Positions 16,980-26,295 are shown, counted from the stretch's first letter. The stretch is 64,000 bases of DNA from Desulfobacterium sp. (GCA_030145245.1 JAQYWC010000033.1:124001-188000), one strand, 5' to 3'. A program made the numbers and translations. The notes: a model not told the origin generated them from the sequence alone.

Positions 16980-17979
16980 CCTTTCCTTTGCCGCCCAGTG
17001 CTATGGTGCCGTCGGCCTCAAGTTCCTTGGCCGCACGAACGATCGCCTGCTGGGCCTCTTCAACCTCGGCCAGGCGCACAGGGCCCATGGTATCCAGGTC
17101 ATCCTTGAGCATCTCGCCCGCCCGCTGGGAGAGGTTGGAGAAAATCTTGTCCTTCATGTCATCCGTGGCAGTCTTGAGGGCATAGGTGAGCTGCTGGCCC
17201 TCGACCTTCTTCAGGATCTCCCTCATGGCACGGTCGTCGATGCTGACCATATCCTCAAAGACAAACATCATATTCCTGATATCGTTTGCCATCTCAGCAC
17301 TGTCCTCTTCAACAAACTCCATGACGACATCTTCGGTGGCCTTGTCAACCCCGTTGATGATGTCAACCAGCACCTGGAGACCTCCGGCCTTGCCACCGGG
17401 ACCAACAGCCCCGCTCAGTTCGGTCTTGAGCGCCCTGTCCACATCCCTGACAACATCCTCGGAGATCTGTCCCAGCCTTGCCACCCGCAATGCAATATCC
17501 CCCTTTTTCTCGTCCGGAACGAACATGAGAATCTCAGAGGCTATCTCCGCGGGCATGTGGGCAAGCACCATGGCAATGGTCTGGGGATGCTCCCCCTCGA
17601 TATATCCGGCCAGGGTGGCAACGTTGACATCCCGGCTCCACACAAAGGGCAGGGCCCGTTTTCTGTTCTCCACATCCTTGAATATCGCTTCAGCTTTATC
17701 ACTGTCCAGACTGTTTGAGATAACATTCTTGAGGAACGAATCGCCCTCGATCACCATCTTGCTCTCCCCTTCGAACCGCTCCACAAAATCGATGGATACG
17801 GCCTCAAGCATCTCAGGAGAGATAAAATCGATCTTGGACATCTCAAAGGCGGTGTCCCGGATCTCGCGATCGTTCATTTTCGACATGATCTTGGCCGCAT
17901 ACTCCTCGCCCATGGCAAGCAGGAACACCGCGGCTTTCTGTGCTCCTGTCATTTTTCCCGGATCAATTGCTTCTGCCAT
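16963..17979 (-). CDS. fliG: Flagellar motor switch protein FliG
   Basis: FliG (338 aa) is the torque-generating C-ring protein. The N-terminal part (GAQKAAVFLLAMGEEYAAKIM) binds FliF. The middle domain has the EHPQTIAMVLAHMP motif near residue 130, and the C-terminal domain has the charged residues that face the stator (VSIDDRAMREILKKVEG, about 245-262). Length is standard. Start codon and the fliF stop overlap. Confidence 0.97.
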   Translation of the reverse strand: MAEAIDPGKMTGAQKAAVFLLAMGEEYAAKIMSKMNDREIRDTAFEMSKIDFISPEMLEAVSIDFVERFEGESKMVIEGDSFLKNVISNSLDSDKAEAIFKDVENRKRALPFVWSRDVNVATLAGYIEGEHPQTIAMVLAHMPAEIASEILMFVPDEKKGDIALRVARLGQISEDVVRDVDRALKTELSGAVGPGGKAGGLQVLVDIINGVDKATEDVVMEFVEEDSAEMANDIRNMMFVFEDMVSIDDRAMREILKKVEGQQLTYALKTATDDMKDKIFSNLSQRAGEMLKDDLDTMGPVRLAEVEEAQQAIVRAAKELEADGTIALGGKGKDDVLV

Positions 17980-19694
17980 TAGCTTTCCTCCTCCTCCTCC
18001 ATTTCACTTAACCAGCCCTTGATGATGTTGGCGGTTTTATTCACATCCCTGTTTGCGTAGTAGGCCGCCTTTTCAGCAATCTTCAGACCGTCAAGGTATG
18101 CCTGCCTTTCAACATTACTCATCTGATCGATGAACGCCTCCCGATCCGCCGGACTCATGGCGTCCAGATACTCTCTCCGTTCATCGTCATCCATCTTCAT
18201 GAAGGCAGACTCCTCATCCATACCGCCCTCCAGGAGAGCCAGCTCTTCCGGCGAGGGAAGCATCTCTTCATCAACCGGAGTGCGGATGCCCTGGACCGTC
18301 TTAACAATGGGCCTGACCACAAGCAGAAAGAGCAGAAGCACCAGGAAAAGGTTGGCAATGGTTCTGCCATACTCCTTCTGAACCGCCCGCCATCCCTTGA
18401 GTTCCGGTTCTCTGACCCCAATCTCATCAATGGAGGCAAATGGGAAGCTCTCCATGGAGACCTGGTCCTGACGAGTCTCGTTAAAGCCCATTGCCTTGAC
18501 CACGATATCATTGAACTGCTGCATCTCCTCCTGGGACCGGGGCACATAGTTTTTCATGCGGTTTCCGGTCTCATCGGTCTTGTACTCATACTTTCCGTCG
18601 ATCACGGCGGCCACCGAGAGGCGCTGGAGTACAGCCATGGGTTTCACGGTCTGCTTGGTCCTCCGGCTCAGCTCATAGTTGACGGTATCGTTCTTCTTGT
18701 CCAGCATCTCCATGGTCTGACCACGGCCATCCCCGGGGGGAACAATGGGATTGACGCTTGAGGGAGTTCCATCAGCCACCTGTTTCTGGCCCTTTTCAGC
18801 AAGGATCTGCTTGCTCCTCACAAAGGTGGTCTCCCGTTCAAACGGATCATAGATCTCTTCGTTGGTGTTGCTGGTGGAAAAATCCATCTCTGCCGTCACC
18901 CGGACAATGGCCTTGTCTTTTCCCACGATCCTTTCGAGCATGGTCTGAATACGCTCTGCAAGGGTGGTCTCGTACCTCATCTTGTACTTGTACTGGGAAT
19001 CGGCAAGATTTCTGGCCTCGATCCTTGCCTTCTCGTCCTCGGATTTTCCTTCAAAAAGGATTCTGCCGGTGGTATCGACGATGGTTACAAGTTTGGGGGT
19101 GAGATCCTCAACAGCACTTGCCACCAGATGAGCCACGGCCGCAACCTTGTCATCGGAAAGGTCGGATTTCAGCTCCAGAAGAATGGAAGCTGACGGCTTC
19201 TTGGTCTCTTCCACAAATACGGAATCCTTGGGAAACACGATCATGACCCTTGCTTCCTTGACCTCGTCAAAGGCCCGGATCGTCCGTGCAAGCTCTCCCT
19301 GGACAGCCCGTTTTTTGTTAATCTTCTGGACAAATTCGGTGGTGCCGAAATCGGTCTTGTCAAAGATTTCATAGCCCACACCAGAGCCCTTTGGAATCCC
19401 GTCCTTTGCCATGGCAAGCCTGACATCGTAGACCTGGGCTGCAGGAACCATGATGACCGACCCTCCGGACTCAAGCCGGTAAGGGACCCTCGTCTCCTTG
19501 AGCTTTTCGACGATTACCGCAGCATCCTCCTCGTTCAGACCTGTATAGGCTGCCTTGTACTCGACCTTGTTTGCCCAGATGAACATGGCGGTAAATCCAC
19601 CAAGCATCGTGAGAATAACCAACCCGATGAGGATCTTCCTTGCAAGGGGCATCTCTTTGTATATATTGATTGTCTGCTCAACCACGGGATTCAT
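17979..19694 (-). CDS. fliF: Flagellar MS-ring protein FliF
   Basis: FliF (571 aa) forms the MS ring and export-gate housing. It has an N-terminal membrane segment (about residues 20-42), the YscJ-like domain (NEEDAAVIVEKLKETRVPY around 60-80; KARVM-type IVFPKDSVF near 150), a large periplasmic region, a second membrane segment (about 440-460, TIANLFLVLLLFLLVVRPIV) and the C-terminal FliG-binding tail ending WLSEMEEEEES. Length is standard. Confidence 0.97.
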   Translation of the reverse strand: MNPVVEQTINIYKEMPLARKILIGLVILTMLGGFTAMFIWANKVEYKAAYTGLNEEDAAVIVEKLKETRVPYRLESGGSVIMVPAAQVYDVRLAMAKDGIPKGSGVGYEIFDKTDFGTTEFVQKINKKRAVQGELARTIRAFDEVKEARVMIVFPKDSVFVEETKKPSASILLELKSDLSDDKVAAVAHLVASAVEDLTPKLVTIVDTTGRILFEGKSEDEKARIEARNLADSQYKYKMRYETTLAERIQTMLERIVGKDKAIVRVTAEMDFSTSNTNEEIYDPFERETTFVRSKQILAEKGQKQVADGTPSSVNPIVPPGDGRGQTMEMLDKKNDTVNYELSRRTKQTVKPMAVLQRLSVAAVIDGKYEYKTDETGNRMKNYVPRSQEEMQQFNDIVVKAMGFNETRQDQVSMESFPFASIDEIGVREPELKGWRAVQKEYGRTIANLFLVLLLFLLVVRPIVKTVQGIRTPVDEEMLPSPEELALLEGGMDEESAFMKMDDDERREYLDAMSPADREAFIDQMSNVERQAYLDGLKIAEKAAYYANRDVNKTANIIKGWLSEMEEEEES

Positions 19695-19707
19695 TGTTTA
19701 CGCACCG

Positions 19708-19998
19708 CTATATCTGCATGTTGATTATAGTTTTGTAGGCTTCCATCACCTTACCCCTGACCTGGACCAGCAATCTCAGTGAGGTATCCGCCTTTCCAAT
19801 GTTCAGCATACCCTCATGGATGCCCATCTCTCCCTGGATCACCTTTTCAATGGAGTCGTCCGCGATGTTCTGCTTTGAATTGACATCCTTGACCGCAGAA
19901 CTGAGCCGCTTTGAAAAGGAGGGATCCTGGGCAGAAAGCTTCAGGGCAAGGGGCTCTGTTTTCAGGGAAATCTTATTTATGCCTGCTATGGGTTTCAT
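19708..19998 (-). CDS. fliE: Flagellar hook-basal body protein FliE
   Basis: FliE (96 aa) joins the MS ring/export gate to the proximal rod. The C-terminal two helices (MGIHEGMLNIGKADTSLRLL, then VRGKVMEAYKTIINMQI) are the conserved FliE pattern. Length is typical. It follows flgC by 11 bp and precedes fliF by 13 bp, the standard flgBC-fliE-fliFG order. Confidence 0.94.
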   Translation of the reverse strand: MKPIAGINKISLKTEPLALKLSAQDPSFSKRLSSAVKDVNSKQNIADDSIEKVIQGEMGIHEGMLNIGKADTSLRLLVQVRGKVMEAYKTIINMQI

Positions 19999-20009
19999 GG
20001 TATCCTATC

Positions 20010-20507
20010 CTATTTGCCCAGCTCAAGGGCTTTTAATATCATGCTCTTTGTGTTGGAGATAGCGGTGATGCTCGCCTCGTAGGAACGCTTTGCAACGATC
20101 ATGTCCGCAACCTCGGTAAGGTGGTCCACATTGGGCATGGCCACGTAGCCTGTAACCGGATCGGCATCGGGATGGGCCGGATTGTAAACCAGCCGGAAAT
20201 CCTCCTGGGACTCAATGATCTCTTCCACATTAACACCGGTTCCCAGATCCTCCTGATCATCCGTGTTGATCCGGATCGGTGAGAACTCAATGTGGGCGAT
20301 CTCACCCTCCTCCCGTTTCTTTTCGAGAACCGACTTGAAATCGCTGATATCCTGCCCCTGGAACACCACCATCTTTCGCCGGTAGGGACCGCCCTCAGCA
20401 GTCCTTGTGGTATCAACATTGGCAAGGTTTTCTGCGATCACATTCATCTTGGTGCGGTGGGCGGAAAGCCCGGTTGCGCTGATCCGCATTGCATTTAAAA
20501 GATCCAT
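20010..20507 (-). CDS. flgC: Flagellar basal-body rod protein FlgC
   Basis: FlgC (165 aa) is a proximal rod subunit. The N-terminus (LLNAMRISATGLSAHRTKMNVIAENLANVDT) and C-terminus (MIVAKRSYEASITAISNTKSMILKALELGK) are the conserved coiled-coil ends, with YNPAHPDADPVTGYVAMPNV in between. It is about 25 residues longer than the usual ~137-140 because of an acidic middle insertion (residues ~60-95). It directly abuts flgB. Confidence 0.95.
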   Translation of the reverse strand: MDLLNAMRISATGLSAHRTKMNVIAENLANVDTTRTAEGGPYRRKMVVFQGQDISDFKSVLEKKREEGEIAHIEFSPIRINTDDQEDLGTGVNVEEIIESQEDFRLVYNPAHPDADPVTGYVAMPNVDHLTEVADMIVAKRSYEASITAISNTKSMILKALELGK

Positions 20508-20917
20508 TATCGTCCTCCTTCCTGGATGGTGTGGCGAAGAATGGCCATCTTTCTCAACAACATTTCGGTGGTCGTTCGATACTTGATGTTGTTCTCCACG
20601 AGATTGCCCATCTCCGTATCGATGTTCACCGAATCAAGATGGTGGAGATCGACATCTTCGCTGTTGCTGCCGTTCATGGAAAAACGATCGCCATCCACTG
20701 CCGAAAGATGCCTGGCATTGGTCTGGGACATCTTCCTGGGTGGCGTTTCCCCCATTGCCCGCTTCAACGTCTTCTGAAAGTCAAGGTCACTCGGCTTGTA
20801 ACCGATGGTGTCCTTGTTTGCGATATTACCGGTAATCAGATTATGGCGGCGTGCGGACACATCAAGGGAGTTGGAAAGCACCTCATAGGTTCTGTTAAAC
20901 AATCTTGAATCGCTCAT
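20507..20917 (-). CDS. flgB: Flagellar basal-body rod protein FlgB
   Basis: FlgB (136 aa) is the first rod subunit. The rod motif SARRHNLITGNIANKDTIGY is at about residues 20-40, and the C-terminal helix (NLVENNIKYRTTTEMLLRKM) is typical. It is the first gene of the large flgB-motE operon and has a sigma-54 promoter embedded in an inverted repeat about 60 bp upstream. Confidence 0.95.
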   Translation of the reverse strand: MSDSRLFNRTYEVLSNSLDVSARRHNLITGNIANKDTIGYKPSDLDFQKTLKRAMGETPPRKMSQTNARHLSAVDGDRFSMNGSNSEDVDLHHLDSVNIDTEMGNLVENNIKYRTTTEMLLRKMAILRHTIQEGGR

Positions 20918-20976
20918 AACGCTCCTTACAAACTCTTGTTTATCTGCATTCTTTTAATCACTCAAGAACCAAACAA

Positions 20977-20999
20977 AGCAACTTGTGTGCCAAGTTGCT
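20977..20999 (-). promoter_or_regulatory. Sigma-54 promoter of the flgB operon, inside a perfect inverted repeat
   Basis: The minus strand reads TGGCACACAAGTTGC (20978-20992), an exact TGGCAC-N5-TTGC promoter whose start site would fall near 20966. The same bases lie in a perfect 9-bp inverted repeat, AGCAACTTG-GCACA-CAAGTTGCT (20977-20999), which begins at the stop codon of the upstream NtrC-type gene and is followed by TTGTTTGG. The element could therefore also act as a terminator for that gene or as a regulator site. Confidence 0.88.
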
Positions 21000-22365
21000 A
21001 CGCTGCAGATGTTTTTTTATATTCGTTAAGTTTGTTTCTCAGGGTACGTACGCTGATTCCAAGGATTTTAGCAGCATGGGTCCGGTTGCCTTCAGTCTTG
21101 TCCAGGGTATGAAAGATCATCTTCTCCTCCATCTCCTTTAACGGTGAAGGTTCCAGGCTATACGGGAATCCAGGGCTTTTCTCCCTGGCATCGCCCAGGC
21201 TCTCATCCTCTTCCAGCAGGAGATCCCGGGGCTCTATCATCCCCTTGTCGGCAAGAAGGACTGCCCTGTGGATAATATTTTCAAGTTCCCTGATATTTCC
21301 AGCAAACGGTTGCCGGCAAAGCACCCCAAAAGCGTCCCTTGTCATTCCCTTGACATCCCTTGCGTCAAGAATGCTGTATTTTTCGATGAAAAATTTGCAG
21401 AGAAGCGGAAGATCCTCCAAACGATCGCGCAGGGGGGGAACAGTCAGGGGAATGGTATTGAGCCGGTAGTAGAGATCTTCCCTGAACTCCCCCTTGGAGA
21501 TGGACTCCTTGACGTCCCGGTTGGTTGTTGCAACCACCCGGACATCCACGGAAACCGGCTCCATGCCCCCCACACGGTCAACTGTCTTCTCCTGGAGCAC
21601 CCGCAGCAACTTTGCCTGGAGATGAAACTGCATCTCGGTGATCTCGTCCAGAAACACGGTGCCGTTGTTGGCAAGCTCGAACTTGCCAAGTTTTCTTGCC
21701 AGGGCACCGGTGAAAGCCCCCTTTTCATGGCCGAACAGCTCGCTTTCAAGAAGGGCTTCAGGAAGGGCAGCACAATTGACAGCCACAAAGGGCATATTTT
21801 TCCGGTTACTCTTTTCATGGATGTACCGGGCAAACAACTCCTTGCCGGTTCCGCTCTCTCCCTGGATCAAAACCGAGGCGCTGGAATCCGCCACCCGTTC
21901 TGCCAGGTTGAGGAGTCTGCCCATGCCAGGATCACGGGTGATGATCGCCACAGGCTTCTTTTTCCGGGCCGGGGATTTCCTGGCCTGGGTCACATTCTTT
22001 TTTCTGGAAAAAATTCGGGTGGCACAGAGTTTCAGCTGTTCCGGCGCAAGGGGCTTGACCATGAAATCAACTGCCCCCTCTTTCATGGCCGCCACGGCAT
22101 CCTCCACCTGGGGACGAGCCGAAACAAAGAGCAGCTCTGTTGAGGGACTCTTTGATTTTACCTGTTGAATGAACCGGATGGGGGAAAAATGTGGTGTGTT
22201 GAAATCGGCAAGGATCATCTCGAAATCGTTCCTGGCGATGGCGGATTGGGCCTCCGTACCGTCCAGGGCGATCTCCACCTCACATCCGAGACTTTCAAGG
22301 ATCTCGGAAAACGCCATCCTCTCCCTGGGACTCTCCTCTATGATGAGAATCTGCTGACCTGGCAT
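20998..22365 (-). CDS. NtrC-family sigma-54-dependent response regulator (flagellar, FlrC/FlgR-like)
   Basis: This 455-aa protein has a receiver domain (about 1-120; phospho-acceptor in MILADFNTP; lysine in VKPL), an AAA+ domain (about 145-370) and a C-terminal Fis-type helix-turn-helix (NRTHAAKILGISVRTLRNKL). The AAA+ domain carries Walker A GESGTGKE and the sigma-54-contacting GAFTGA loop. It activates sigma-54 RNA polymerase at enhancer sites. Position immediately before the flgB sigma-54 promoter argues that it activates this and the two other flagellar operons. No cognate histidine kinase gene is adjacent. It starts 19 bp after the TPR gene. Confidence 0.9.
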   Translation of the reverse strand: MPGQQILIIEESPRERMAFSEILESLGCEVEIALDGTEAQSAIARNDFEMILADFNTPHFSPIRFIQQVKSKSPSTELLFVSARPQVEDAVAAMKEGAVDFMVKPLAPEQLKLCATRIFSRKKNVTQARKSPARKKKPVAIITRDPGMGRLLNLAERVADSSASVLIQGESGTGKELFARYIHEKSNRKNMPFVAVNCAALPEALLESELFGHEKGAFTGALARKLGKFELANNGTVFLDEITEMQFHLQAKLLRVLQEKTVDRVGGMEPVSVDVRVVATTNRDVKESISKGEFREDLYYRLNTIPLTVPPLRDRLEDLPLLCKFFIEKYSILDARDVKGMTRDAFGVLCRQPFAGNIRELENIIHRAVLLADKGMIEPRDLLLEEDESLGDAREKSPGFPYSLEPSPLKEMEEKMIFHTLDKTEGNRTHAAKILGISVRTLRNKLNEYKKTSAA

Positions 22366-22384
22366 AACAAACGACCTTTAACCT

Positions 22385-24934
22385 TCATGAATTCTTAACC
22401 TTTTCAGCCAGATCAAGGGTTGCAAGCCGCTCCTTTGCAAGCCGTGACCAGATGGAATCATCAAGGGCAACGATCTTTTCAAACGCCTTCCTGGCCTTTT
22501 TCAACACATTGGCCTTTTGATAGGCGTCCCCCAGCATGAACCCGATATCGGCCCGGACCCCATCACCGCCGCCAAACTTGAGCGCCAGGACAAAGGCATC
22601 GGCAGCCTTTACATAAAGCTTCTGTTCCAGATAGGACTCACCAAGCCGGGTGTAGGTGGAGGAGAGCACCTCAAAGTTATCTCCAGGAGCCATGGCGAAC
22701 TCCTTGACCGCCCTGGAGAGCATGGCCGACACCTGGGGCCAGTCGTTCTGCGCCTTGTAAACATCACTCTTCTGGGCCATAACCGCCCCCTTTTGGAGAC
22801 GATCCCTGGTTGCCCCATAGGCCTTGTCAAAGGTTTTGACCGCCTTTGCAAACCGCTTTTTAGCAATCAGGATATTACCCATACGGACAGAGGCTTCGAC
22901 CAGGTTGGGACTCCTTGGATACCGCTTCGCAAAACCGGTAAGAATCCTGAGCGCATCGTCCCTGCGCCCTGTTTCATCCATTGCGACCCCAAGGCCAAAA
23001 AGAAGACGACCCGACCTGGATTTCCGCTTATAGAGCTTATACGCCTTGATCAGTTGATTAAACGCCTGTTCATGTAGACGGGCCTCCAGATAGGCAAGCC
23101 CTACGGTCAAGTAGACCTTACGACTCTCCATCCGTTCCAGGATAACATGCTCCTTTTCGAACCGCTCCAGCACATCCGGGTAACGCCCCTCACCCAGCTG
23201 CTTGTCGAAAAGGGCTTCATAGGCTCTCTGCATCAGTTTGACAGCCTCATACCGCATCCCCCGGGGGTGGGTTGCAAGGAGGTTCTCGATCTCCTCGATG
23301 CACTTTGCATACTCCCCCTCCTGCTCGTAGATTTCGGCAAGCCGTATCATGGCTACGCTGGCAAGCTTATGGTCTGGAAAATCCTCCTTAACCATGGAAT
23401 AGATCTTCTTCTTCTCCTCCAGGTCCTTCAACAATATGGCAAGCCCCATGGAGCTGTTGAGGTACCCCTCTCCCCCAGGATAGGTGTCTATCACCAGACG
23501 GTAGATACTCTCAGCCCGTTTGTCATTTTTTTCAATGGCATAGGTTTCGGCGATCCTGGCCATGATCATGTCTTTCCCATTGATATCGGGAAAAAGATTC
23601 ACGACACGGGTCAGGTTTTCACGGGCGGGAGCGGTTCTGCCCAGCTCAAAATTGGCGTCTCCGATGCTCTGGAGCAGCTCAGGGGAGTCATAGGTCTTTT
23701 CAGGATTGGATTTCAGCAGATGGGACAGGGTATTGAGCGAATCGATGTAGAACCGCTTCTTAAAAAGGATCTTTCCAACCCCGAGGCCGGCATCCACCAC
23801 ATAAGAATTATCCGGCAGCTTCTCAAACACCTCTTTGTAATAGGCCAGGGCCTGTTCGTTATACCCCTTTGCCTCAGCAATCTGGCCAAGATGGTAAATC
23901 ACCTGGGGGATACCTGGATAATCCCTGTGACCATCCCGGATAATAGTGAAAAAGCCCTCGGCAGCCGCCGGATTTTTCAGGCGGGTTTGAAGGATGCCCA
24001 TTCCTGCCAGGGCAAAGGGAAGAAGGTCTGAGTCAGGATAGGCCACAAGGGCGTCCTGAAAGAGCCGAATCCCTGTGAGGTTTTTCTGGGAATCATCAAC
24101 GCCGCCCTCCATGAGACCGGCATAGGCCCGAAGATAATATGCAGGCTCAAGACAGGGTGCGTCAGCTTGGCCGATGATGGAATCCAGCAGGTCACCGCCT
24201 TCCTCCCACAACCCTTTTTTCAGGAAGTTGACCGCTCTCTCCATCTCCCGGGACCTGCACCCTGGGGATTTGGCTTTGATAAGAATATCATTTATGTCGC
24301 CCTGAAAAACAGAGACTGCCCGCTTAACAGGAACATAGTCTCGCTTGCCGGGCTTCTCAACCATGGGGACAGGGGGTGCCTGCTTGGCCACGGCCGCAAC
24401 GTTTGCTGGCTTTGGGGTTGACTTGGCCACGGTCGCAACTTTTGCCGGCTTTTGGGACGGCTTGGATACGGGTGCGACCTGTTTCGCCTTTTGCGGTGAA
24501 ACCCTGACCGGGGTGGGGGCTTTTTGGGGCTTGCCCTTCTCTTTCAATTGCACCACAAGTTTGGACCCGGTTTTATCCCAGGCAGACCCGACACTGTCAA
24601 ACCGGCGGGTTCCGGTCACCACAAGGGCGATAACACCGCCGGGAAGTTCCTCAACAGCAACATCCTTGATCACGGAACCGGGTTTGCCCTTCTTGGATAT
24701 CATCCTGGCCCTGTCGACATTTTTCAGGGCGATGAGTACTTCCTTGCCATCAACCCTGATCACCTTGAAGGGAACCTTTTCACTGAGGGAAACAGTTACG
24801 GTACCTGGATCGTCCCCGATGGTTACGGCCTTGAGGGTTGCCGCCCCAGCCCGACAGATCCCCAAAGAAACAAAGAGAATAGACACCAACAGAAACCGGG
24901 CTATTGCTTGAAATCTGAAATCAAATTTGATCAT
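22385..24934 (-). CDS. Large exported TPR-repeat protein upstream of the flagellar regulator
   Basis: About 849 aa from ATG 24934 (an ATG at 24946 and an open frame to 25042 are alternatives). The start was placed directly before a signal peptide (LLVSILFVSLGICRAGA). Next comes an AMIN-like beta domain (about 30-130, VTVSLSEKVPFKVI), a Lys/Pro/Ala-rich linker with repeated KPAKVATVAK-type segments (about 135-195), and then tetratricopeptide repeats from about residue 230 to the end. Those repeats show patterns such as FYIDSLNTLSHLLKSNPE and YVKAADAFVLALKFGG. It probably acts in the periplasm or is membrane-associated and mediates protein contacts. The function is unknown; operon placement with an NtrC-type regulator and flagellar genes suggests a link to flagellar placement or assembly. 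Confidence 0.75.
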   Translation of the reverse strand: MIKFDFRFQAIARFLLVSILFVSLGICRAGAATLKAVTIGDDPGTVTVSLSEKVPFKVIRVDGKEVLIALKNVDRARMISKKGKPGSVIKDVAVEELPGGVIALVVTGTRRFDSVGSAWDKTGSKLVVQLKEKGKPQKAPTPVRVSPQKAKQVAPVSKPSQKPAKVATVAKSTPKPANVAAVAKQAPPVPMVEKPGKRDYVPVKRAVSVFQGDINDILIKAKSPGCRSREMERAVNFLKKGLWEEGGDLLDSIIGQADAPCLEPAYYLRAYAGLMEGGVDDSQKNLTGIRLFQDALVAYPDSDLLPFALAGMGILQTRLKNPAAAEGFFTIIRDGHRDYPGIPQVIYHLGQIAEAKGYNEQALAYYKEVFEKLPDNSYVVDAGLGVGKILFKKRFYIDSLNTLSHLLKSNPEKTYDSPELLQSIGDANFELGRTAPARENLTRVVNLFPDINGKDMIMARIAETYAIEKNDKRAESIYRLVIDTYPGGEGYLNSSMGLAILLKDLEEKKKIYSMVKEDFPDHKLASVAMIRLAEIYEQEGEYAKCIEEIENLLATHPRGMRYEAVKLMQRAYEALFDKQLGEGRYPDVLERFEKEHVILERMESRKVYLTVGLAYLEARLHEQAFNQLIKAYKLYKRKSRSGRLLFGLGVAMDETGRRDDALRILTGFAKRYPRSPNLVEASVRMGNILIAKKRFAKAVKTFDKAYGATRDRLQKGAVMAQKSDVYKAQNDWPQVSAMLSRAVKEFAMAPGDNFEVLSSTYTRLGESYLEQKLYVKAADAFVLALKFGGGDGVRADIGFMLGDAYQKANVLKKARKAFEKIVALDDSIWSRLAKERLATLDLAEKVKNS

Positions 24935-25233
24935 GACCTCTACCATCTTCCTATAGCGTTCACGGTAATAACTCTCCTGGACTCCCGTCAACACAACGGC
25001 TGTCCGAGTCACTGACAAAATTCTGCAATTAATGTGCCGCAACAGTTTTTTTTATCAATTAAATGCAGGGGACCAAGGAGAAACAGTGCGTAAAACAGTG
25101 GAGGGCATGGCATAACAAAAGATCGCCGACAGTTTCCGACCCATTGCCATGGTCAAACAGATCAAACCGCGTTGCCAGGGAGTAGGGGAGATTTCCATAA
25201 GCGTCAGCAATCTGACAGGCAACGTCAAATCAC
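24935..25233. other. Non-coding gap before the TPR gene
   Basis: This 299-bp stretch separates the TPR gene from the next activator gene upstream. I see no convincing gene, terminator or sigma-54 promoter in it; the TPR-ntrC transcript presumably starts here. Confidence 0.5.
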
Positions 25234-26295
25234 CTATAGAAACGGGCCTTCCTGCTCCGGCTCGATCCCCAGTTTCTTAATTTTTTCAACAAGGGTGGTC
25301 CGGTTCATTTTGAGCAACTCTGCAGCCCTGGCCTTTACCCAATCAGTCTGGTTCAGGGCCTGGACAATCAATGATCGCTGGAACTGGTCCACGGCGTCAT
25401 TGAATCCCACCCCCTTTTCCAATACGGCCGTCATTGAGGACGAGACGCCGGTGGAAGAAGTCATTTTGATATGGTCGGGGATATCTGAGAGAACGACCAG
25501 GTCATTCTCGACCAGAACAGATATGCGCTCCATGAGATTCTCAAGCTCCCGGATATTACCTGGCCAGCGATAAGTTGCCATTGCGTCAAGAACCTCATCG
25601 GAAAACACTTTTGGCCTGTAACCACGGGTTCGCGCCTGAAGCCTTTTCTGAAAATGATCCAGCAGCAGGGGAAGATCCGAAATACGCTCCCTCAATGGGG
25701 GAATGTGAAGCGGGATCACGTTGAGCCGGTAAAAAAGATCTTCCCGAAAGGTTCCCTCCACCATGGAGACGGCAAGATCCTTGTTGGTAGCCGAGAGGAT
25801 GCGTATATCCACATCAATGGAGGCGGTGCCGCCCACGCGCTCGATCCGCCGCTCCTGGAGAGCCCTCAACAGCTTTACCTGGAGATCCGGACTCATATCA
25901 CCTATTTCGTCCAGAAAAATCGTTCCCTTGTCGGCAAGCTCAAACCTGCCGATCCTGGATCGATGGGCACCGGTAAACGCACCTTTTTCATGGCCGAACA
26001 ACTCACTTTCAAGCAACTCTCCCGGGATCGCACCACAGTTAATGATGACGATGGGACCGTCGTTCCTGAAGCTGTTCCTGTGAATGGCCCGGGCAATAAG
26101 CTCCTTGCCGGTCCCACTCTCCCCGGTAATAAGCACCGAGGAGTCGGACACAGAGACCTTTTTTACCACCTTGAGAAGATCTTTTATCGCCTTACTGGAA
26201 CCTGCGATCTCATCAACAACAAACCCACCACTGTCAGGTTCGTTCTCCGTCCCTTCCCCAACGACCTTCTCCTTAGTGGAAGCCCCGATCATCAT
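25234..26295 (-). CDS. Sigma-54-dependent activator without receiver domain (FleQ/FlrA-like)
   Basis: This 353-aa protein is an AAA+ activator with only a ~30-residue N-terminal tail in place of a receiver. It has Walker A GESGTGKE, the GAFTGA loop, Walker B GTIFLDEIGD, and a C-terminal Fis-type helix-turn-helix (VKARAAELLKMNRTTLVEKI). Such receiver-less proteins are controlled by level, by partner binding or by an anti-activator rather than by phosphorylation. It overlaps cheY by 4 bp, so both are co-expressed. With the NtrC-type gene at 20998 this gives two candidate activators for the three flagellar sigma-54 promoters. Confidence 0.88.
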   Translation of the reverse strand: MMIGASTKEKVVGEGTENEPDSGGFVVDEIAGSSKAIKDLLKVVKKVSVSDSSVLITGESGTGKELIARAIHRNSFRNDGPIVIINCGAIPGELLESELFGHEKGAFTGAHRSRIGRFELADKGTIFLDEIGDMSPDLQVKLLRALQERRIERVGGTASIDVDIRILSATNKDLAVSMVEGTFREDLFYRLNVIPLHIPPLRERISDLPLLLDHFQKRLQARTRGYRPKVFSDEVLDAMATYRWPGNIRELENLMERISVLVENDLVVLSDIPDHIKMTSSTGVSSSMTAVLEKGVGFNDAVDQFQRSLIVQALNQTDWVKARAAELLKMNRTTLVEKIKKLGIEPEQEGPFL

